From JACVRW01 sp963751835 (GTDB lineage: Bacteria > Actinomycetota > Thermoleophilia > Solirubrobacterales > Thermoleophilaceae), in contig CAVVWD010000019.1 of NCBI GenBank assembly GCA_963751835.1, positions 203,286 through 267,285 of the forward strand: a stretch of 64,000 nt of DNA. The letters are read 5' to 3'. This document shows, in pieces, positions 58,809-64,000 of the stretch (positions are counted from its first letter, which is position 1; each line of letters starts with the position of its first letter). The translations under genes and the position numbers were made by a program. Below the pieces are notes generated by a model. It had not been told where the DNA came from. It did no database searches and was given only the letters and a program-made list of their open reading frames with translations.

Positions 58809-61450
58809 ATGCGACCACGGATGCGGTCCTGGTTGGCAGTGTCATTCGCGATGGTCGTCTGCCTGCTGGTCGGAGCTCCCGCCGCAAGCGCGCAGATCGC
58901 GCCGCCGTGGTGCGGCACGCCGATGCCGGACGCCGCGGAGAACCTGCCTGACGGCACGGACCCGGCGGATCCGCCCGGGAGCTTCCCGCACATCCCCTAC
59001 TACGCGATCGGCTGCACGCTCGACGACATCGCAGAGCCGCAGCAACGGGCGCATGGAGGTCGAGGTCATCGGCCAGTCGGCCCTCGGTCGCGACATGTAC
59101 AAGGTCACGATCAACGCGCTGCGACACGCCGCGCAGCGCGAACGCCGACGCGCGGCTGCAGCGGGTCATCGGGCTCGCGCGAGCGCAATCCGCGCCGGGC
59201 GCAGGAGCTGATCGAGCGCCGTGATCTGAAGGTGCCGATCTTCATCCAGGGCGGGCATCCACGGAAACGAGTACGAGGGCGTCGACGCCGCGATGCGCAT
59301 CATCGAGCGGCTCGCGACCACGCCCTACGGCGAGGACCCGCAGGTCGACGCCTGGCTCGACCACGCGGTCCTCGTCTTCAACGTGATCCAGAACCCGGAC
59401 GGCCGCATCGCGGGCACCCGCGCGAACGGCAACGGCTTCGACCTCAACCGCGACTACATCACGCAGTCGCAGTCCGAGACGATCGCGTCCGTCGACGTCA
59501 TCCGCGAGTGGTTCCCGACCGGGGCGCTACGACCTGCACGGCTACGTCGAGCCGACGCTCGTCGAGGGCACGACCGTGCCGCACAACCCGGGCATCGAGT
59601 ACGACCTCTGGACGAAGTGGAACCAGCCGCGCATGGACGCCAACGAGGCCGGGCTCGCCAGCGAGGGCTTCGGCATCACCCGGCCGATCGACAACATCCC
59701 GCCCGAATGGATCCCCGAGGGCGAGACGCTGCCCCAGGGCTGGGATGACTGGGGCCCCTTCTACACGGGCCAGTACGGGCAGCTGCGCGGCCTCGACGCG
59801 TCGACCGTCGAGATGTGCAACGAGATCGACGCGACGTGCGGGATCGACGGCGTGCCGCCGCCCTTGCTCGGCCGCCTCGGCGCGCTGCGCGACGCAGGAG
59901 CTCGTGGTCGACTCGACGCGTCGACTTCCTCGTCGAGAACCGCCGCGAGATGCTCTACGACCAGTACGAGATCTACCGGCGCGGCGCCGAGGACGCACCG
60001 CGTCCGGAGCTGACAGGCCCGCTGCCCTTCCCGGGCACGACCGAGGATCACGATTACATGACGCCCTACCCGCGAGCGCACGTGATCCCGGTCGGAAACG
60101 GGCAGCGCAGCGACGCAGAGGCAAAGCGGCTCGTCGACTTCCTGCTCGCCAACGACATCGAGGTCAGGCAGCTACGGCGCGACTACCGCTTCGGCAACCG
60201 GACTTTCCAAGCCGGCTCGTACGTCGCCTTCATGGATCAGTCGCTCCGTGCGCTCGGCAATACGATGCTCGACGTCGGCGACGACATCTCCGACCGCGTG
60301 ACCCAGCTGTACGCGCCGCCCGGTGCGTGGAGCAACGGCTTCCTCTGGGGAGCCGACGTGGTCACGATCGGACGCGACCGGCGCTTCACGCCGAACACGA
60401 GGCCGGTCGACGAGACGGACGCGGTCGAGGGCGGCGTCCGCAGCGGCCGCTCCGACTGGCTCGCGCTCGAGGTCGACTCGCGGACCGCCGTTGCGACGGC
60501 CAACAAGCTGATCGGGGACGGTGTCGCGGCACGGCTCGCCCTCGAGCAGTTCGAGACGCGCGACGGCGACATGCCCGCGGGCAGCATCCTGTTCGCCGAG
60601 AGCGCTCGGGCACAGATCCGCGCCGCCGCCCGTGAGGCGGGCATCTGGTTCGAGCCCGTGAGCGGCCTGCTGCCGCGGCGCGAGGCGATCGAGCGGGTGC
60701 CGCGGATCGCCTGCCTGTGCTCGGCGCTCGAGAACTGGGCGCTCGAGACGCGGCTCGGCTTCTCCGCCGACCAGTTCACCAACAACAGCATCAACACGGC
60801 CGCTGACCGATCCGCTCGCGAACTACGACGTCATCTACAACACGAGCCAGGACTATCCGGCCGACACGCCCGGAGAACGCCACACGTGCGCGCCCGCTAC
60901 GCGGCGTTCTTCGCCCGCGGCGGCGGCTACGTCGGCGCGCGGATCAGCGGCGCCAACTTCGTGGCGCCGGACACCGGCGGCTCGCAGCTCGCCGGGCCTG
61001 CAGGCCGAGTGGCAGGGCAGGCAGCTCGCAGGCGGGAAAGGCGACGGAGGAGGTCGAGGAGCTGATCGAGTCGTTCGGCCGCGTGACGCCGGCGTTCCAG
61101 TTCGACGTGAGCGGGATCATCTACTGGGACAACGAGCGGCGGCGGAGAGCAGCCCGATCACCGGCGCGTATCCGGACCGTGACACCGCGCTCGTCGAGGA
61201 TCCCGTGTGGTTCACGGACGTGCCCGCCGACATCGCGGTCGACGGTCGGCTGCCCGCGTCCGACTACCTCGCCTCGGGCCACTGGCCGAACCCCGACCCG
61301 TCGGCGGGCGGCTCGCCGGTGATCCTCCACGGGCCCAACACCGCGGGCACCGCCCGGATCACGCTGTTCGGCATCGACCCACTCTTCCGGGCACACCCCG
61401 AGCGGAGCTTCCCGGCGGTGTCGGAGGGCTTCTACTGGGGCGATATCTAG
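58809..61450 (+). pseudogene. Secreted M14 zinc carboxypeptidase, broken by about 12 one-base indels
   Basis: Zinc metallocarboxypeptidase with signal peptide (MRPRMRSWLAVSFAMVVCLLVG). Conserved pieces lie in shifting frames: GGIHGNEYEGVDAAMRIIERL (zinc ligands, split as GGIHGNEYEG), NPDGRIAGTRANGNGFDLNRD, DLHGYVEPTLVEGTT, and C-terminal FGIDPLFRAHPERSFPAVS. Joining them needs about ten one-base deletions and two insertions (near 59040, 59120, 59178, 59254, 59525, 59893, 59919, 60802, 60888, 60996, 61038, 61145), giving about 877 residues. ATG 58809 has GGGGGGGAG upstream. No in-frame stops or larger deletions exist, so this may be poor consensus sequence rather than true decay. Confidence 0.8.
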
Positions 61451-61459
61451 TTTGACCAC

Positions 61460-61487
61460 CCGGCCGGCCCCACTCGGGGCCGGCTGG
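61460..61487. terminator. GC-rich hairpin after M14 gene
   Basis: Twelve-bp stem CCGGCCGGCCCC / GGGGCCGGCTGG with one G-T pair and loop ACTC, 10 bp after the M14 stop. No U-tract. Lies outside the arms of the large palindrome that starts at 61516. Confidence 0.6.
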
Positions 61488-61567
61488 GGTCCGCTCGCTT
61501 CGCTAGCGTGTGGCCGCTCCGAGCCCGAGTACGCGGCGCCCGGCGCGACCAGCCGAAGGGGGCAGAC

Positions 61568-62641
61568 TTGCACGCACAGCGCAGGGCGCCGGTTTCAGTA
61601 AAACGGCGCCGGCTTCTGCCCCGAATCGGCGGGCGAGACATCGCCATCGATCTCGGCACCGCGAACACGCTGGTCTTCGTGCGCGGCGAGGGAATCGTCG
61701 TCTCGGAACCCTCGGTCGTCGCCGTCGACACGGTCACGGGAGCCGTCCACGCGGTGGGTGAGGAGGCCCAGCAGATGATCGGCCGGACGCCGGCGAGCAT
61801 CACCGCGGTGCGGCCGCTGCGGCACGGCGTGATCGCCGACTTCGAGGTGACGGAGGAGATGCTTCGCCATTTCATGGCGCGCGTGCACAGCAGCCGCCAT
61901 GCCCGCCCACGGGTGATGATGTGCGCGCCATCGGGCATCACCGACGTCGAGCAGCGCGCCTTGACGGAGGCCTGCCTGGCCGCCGGTGCGCGTTCGGTCC
62001 ATCTGATCGAGGAGCCGATCGCGGCCGCCATTGGAGCCGGGCTCGCGATCGAGGAACCAAGGGCGAACGTGGTCCTGGACGTCGGCGGCGGCACGAGCGA
62101 GGTCGCGGTGATGTCGCTCGGAGGGATCGTCGTGTCGCAGTCGTTGAGGGTCGGGGGCTACGACCTCGACGACGCGGCCGCCGCATGGCTGCGGAGCACG
62201 CATGGCCTCGCCATCGGGGAGACCACGGCCGAGCGGGTCAAGCTGGAGGTCGGCAGCGTGGCGCCGGACCAAAGCGATGCCCACTCCGAGGTCAAAGGCA
62301 GGGACCCGATTACCGGACTTCCGCGTCAGGTCTTGATGTCAAGCGACGGGATGCGCGAAGCGCTGGAGGATCGAGTTGCGGAGATCATCGCCGCGGTCAG
62401 GGCGGCGCTCGAAGAGACGCCGCCCGAGCTTGCGTCCGACGTCTCCCAGCGCGGAATCTTGCTCGCCGGAGGCGGAGCCCTTCTCCGCGGGTTGGCCGAG
62501 AGAGTCGAGCAGGAGACGAACGTGCCGTCCCGCCTCGCGGATTCGCCGCTCACCTGTGTGGCGGAGGGCGCGGGTCAGGCGCTCGACGAGATCGAGCTAC
62601 TCGAGCGCGCGAGCGCGAGGGCCACGGGGCGTCGCCGCTGA
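61568..62641 (+). CDS. mreB: Rod shape-determining protein MreB-like actin homologue (left copy)
   Basis: Actin-fold ATPase organising cell-wall growth. 357 residues. Phosphate 1 DIAIDLGTANTLVFVRG, connect 1 MMCAPSGITDVEQRAL, IEEPIAAAIGAGL, phosphate 2 VVLDVGGGTSEVAVMSLGG, and adenosine motif RGILLAGGGALLRGLAERV are all intact. TTG 61568 is preferred because AAGGGGG lies 5 nt upstream; an in-frame GTG at 61508 lacks this. No mreC/mreD follows. Its protein is identical to the right copy despite seven base differences. Confidence 0.9.
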   Translation: MHAQRRAPVSVKRRRLLPRIGGRDIAIDLGTANTLVFVRGEGIVVSEPSVVAVDTVTGAVHAVGEEAQQMIGRTPASITAVRPLRHGVIADFEVTEEMLRHFMARVHSSRHARPRVMMCAPSGITDVEQRALTEACLAAGARSVHLIEEPIAAAIGAGLAIEEPRANVVLDVGGGTSEVAVMSLGGIVVSQSLRVGGYDLDDAAAAWLRSTHGLAIGETTAERVKLEVGSVAPDQSDAHSEVKGRDPITGLPRQVLMSSDGMREALEDRVAEIIAAVRAALEETPPELASDVSQRGILLAGGGALLRGLAERVEQETNVPSRLADSPLTCVAEGAGQALDEIELLERASARATGRRR

Positions 62642-62665
62642 GCGGGTCGTTCGCGTCGCGCGCCG

Positions 62666-62754
62666 CTACGCCAGGAAGCCGCCGTCGACGCGCAGCGTGG
62701 CGCCGGTCGTGAAGGAGGCCGCATCGGAGAGCAGCCAGATCGCCGCCTCGGCGT
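62666..62754 (-). pseudogene. SDR dehydrogenase C-terminal fragment (left copy)
   Basis: The last 28 or so codons of a short-chain dehydrogenase/reductase: AEAAIWLLSDAASFTTG and RVDGGFLA then stop, the standard SDR C-terminal signature. The gene is cut off at the palindrome centre (62755), so no catalytic YxxxK region is present. It is convergent with the left mreB, 25 bp apart. Confidence 0.85.
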
Positions 62755-62761
62755 GCGAGGG

Positions 62762-62850
62762 ACGCCGAGGCGGCGATCTGGCTGCTGTCCGATGCGGCCT
62801 CCTTCACGACCGGCGCCACGCTGCGCGTCGACGGCGGCTTCCTGGCGTAG
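62762..62850 (+). pseudogene. SDR dehydrogenase C-terminal fragment (right copy)
   Basis: Mirror copy of the fragment at 62666-62754, reading AEAAIWLLSDAASFTTG and RVDGGFLA to a stop. It begins at the palindrome centre and is convergent with the right mreB. One base differs from the left copy inside the coding part (left position 62729), a synonymous Leu codon. Confidence 0.85.
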
Positions 62851-62874
62851 CGGCGCGCAACGCGAACGACCCGC

Positions 62875-63948
62875 TCAGCGGCGCCGCCCCGTGGCCCTCG
62901 CGCTCGCGCGCTCGAGTAGCTCGATCTCGTCGAGCGCCTGACCCGCGCCCTCCGCCACACAGGTGAGCGGCGAATCCGCGAGGCGGGACGGCACGTTCGT
63001 CTCCTGCTCGACTCTCTCGGCCAACCCGCGGAGAAGGGCTCCGCCTCCGGCGAGCAAGATTCCGCGCTGTGAGACGTCGGACGCAAGCTCGGGCGGCGTC
63101 TCTTCGAGCGCCGCCCTGACCGCGGCGATGATCTCCGCAACTCGGTCCTCCAGCGCTTCGCGCATCCCGTCGCTTGACATCAAGACCTGACGCGGAAGTC
63201 CGGTAATCGGGTCCCTGCCTTTGACCTCGGAGTGGGCATCGCTTTGGTCCGGCGCCACGCTGCCGACCTCCAGCTTGACCCGCTCGGCCGTGGTCTCCCC
63301 GATGGCGAGGCCATGCGTGCTCCGCAGCCATGCGGCGGCCGCGTCGTCGAGGTCGTAGCCCCCGACCCTCAACGACTGCGACACGACGATCCCTCCGAGC
63401 GACATCACCGCGACCTCGCTCGTGCCGCCGCCGACGTCCAGGACCACGTTGGCCCTTGGTTCCTCGATCGCGAGCCCGGCTCCAATGGCGGCCGCGATCG
63501 GCTCCTCGATCAGATGGACCGAACGCGCCCCGGCGGCCAGGCATGCCTCCGTCAAGGCGCGCTGCTCGACGTCGGTGATGCCCGATGGCGCGCACATCAT
63601 CACCCGTGGGCGGGCATGGCGGCTGCTGTGCACGCGCGCCATGAAATGGCGAAGCATCTCCTCCGTCACCTCGAAGTCGGCGATCACGCCGTGCCGCAGC
63701 GGCCGCACCGCGGTGATGCTCGCCGGCGTCCGGCCGATCATCTGCTGGGCCTCCTCACCCACCGCGTGCACGGCTCCCGTGACCGTGTCGACGGCGACGA
63801 CCGAGGGTTCCGAGACGACGATTCCCTCGCCGCGCACGAAGACCAGCGTGTTCGCGGTGCCGAGATCGATGGCGATGTCTCGCCCGCCGATTCGGGGCAG
63901 AAGCCGGCGCCGTTTTACTGAAACCGGCGCCCTGCGCTGTGCGTGCAA
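62875..63948 (-). CDS. mreB: MreB-like actin homologue (right copy)
   Basis: Inverted copy of the mreB at 61568 with an identical 357-residue translation. Seven third-position differences separate the two. The same TTG start and AAGGGGG ribosome-binding site are kept. Upstream sequence to the window end is the mirror of 61516-61567. If the palindrome is an assembly join, this is the same gene from a second haplotype rather than a second gene in one genome. Confidence 0.88.
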   Translation of the reverse strand: MHAQRRAPVSVKRRRLLPRIGGRDIAIDLGTANTLVFVRGEGIVVSEPSVVAVDTVTGAVHAVGEEAQQMIGRTPASITAVRPLRHGVIADFEVTEEMLRHFMARVHSSRHARPRVMMCAPSGITDVEQRALTEACLAAGARSVHLIEEPIAAAIGAGLAIEEPRANVVLDVGGGTSEVAVMSLGGIVVSQSLRVGGYDLDDAAAAWLRSTHGLAIGETTAERVKLEVGSVAPDQSDAHSEVKGRDPITGLPRQVLMSSDGMREALEDRVAEIIAAVRAALEETPPELASDVSQRGILLAGGGALLRGLAERVEQETNVPSRLADSPLTCVAEGAGQALDEIELLERASARATGRRR

Positions 63949-64000
63949 GTCTGCCCCCTTCGGCTGGTCGCGCCGGGCGCCGCGTACTCGGGCTCGGAGC

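Larger units (their letters stand above)
61516..64000. repeat. Giant inverted repeat (2 x 1,239 bp, 7-nt centre)
   Basis: Left arm 61516-62754 and right arm 62762-64000 are reverse complements around a 7-nt centre (62755-62761): base x pairs with base 125516 minus x. By reading both arms I count nine mismatches (left positions 61747, 61972, 61987, 62065, 62371, 62446, 62632, 62657, 62729), i.e. about 99.3 percent identity and no indels. The right arm runs to the window edge, so its true length is unknown. Confidence 0.95.

Noticed and set aside
1..64000. CRISPR arrays, insertion sequences, prophage
   Set aside because: No regular short repeats with spacers, no transposase or integrase, and no phage structural genes were seen.

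Overview
The window is high-GC DNA (roughly 70 percent by eye) with dense, often 4-bp-overlapping (ATGA/GTGA) genes. Gene content points to an actinobacterium of the Thermoleophilia/Solirubrobacterales type: NarL-type regulators, DUF7144, SHOCT and DUF6325 proteins, a K+-insensitive proton pyrophosphatase, family-4 uracil-DNA glycosylase, GTG/TTG starts and leaderless-looking promoters. That placement is inference. No rRNA, CRISPR array or transposase was seen; there is one tRNA (Gln, anticodon CTG).

Layout. 0-6.9 kb (minus): a coupled sugar-oxidation operon, zwf - GH15 glucosidase/trehalase - GMC oxidoreductase - NDH-2 - aldose 1-epimerase. 6.9-26 kb: a stress/regulatory block with a cyclase-family enzyme, MFS exporter, glutamate decarboxylase, three DUF7144 membrane proteins, AI-2E-type permease, two SHOCT proteins, DUF6325, HAD hydrolase, an ATP-dependent LuxR (LAL) regulator, a NarX-like histidine kinase, two paralogous NarL-like response regulators and a lone receiver domain. 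Most promoters in this block carry the same palindrome, TCACCC-N5-GGGTGA, followed 21-23 nt later by a -10-like hexamer. This looks like a written-out regulon and is the main discovery candidate. 26-36.7 kb: housekeeping operons (panB-panC-DUF2520; UDG-tsaE-tsaB-rimI-tsaD; Na+/H+ antiporter; glutaredoxin-rex; GCS2 ligase-small protein-MTA phosphorylase). 36.8-48.2 kb: hppA, a shortened peroxiredoxin, a DAO-type oxidoreductase, two APC permeases with C-terminal Usp domains, two TrkA/RCK proteins, an AIF/ferredoxin-reductase-like flavoprotein and a DUF2236 protein. 48.3-49.2 kb: tRNA-Gln with its terminator and an HTH-HNH nuclease. 49.3-56.3 kb (minus): circularly permuted ATP-grasp, alpha-E and transglutaminase trio, then an asymmetric heterodimeric ABC exporter behind an AT-rich palindrome. 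56.3-61.5 kb: DUF4031, GNAT, secreted lipase-like hydrolase, and an M14 carboxypeptidase broken by about a dozen one-base indels.

61.5-64 kb is a giant near-perfect palindrome: mreB plus the tail of a short-chain dehydrogenase, then the same sequence inverted, running off the window. The two arms differ at nine bases, and all eight coding differences are synonymous. It may be a chimeric join of two strain haplotypes or a real inverted duplication.

Several genes (galM, MFS, LAL, third DUF7144, kinase, NarL regulator, GNAT, M14) contain one-base indels that break otherwise well-conserved frames. These cluster at 0.6-24.2 kb and 57.2-61.2 kb, with none seen in the 33 kb between. I describe the corrected products but cannot tell sequencing error from real decay.
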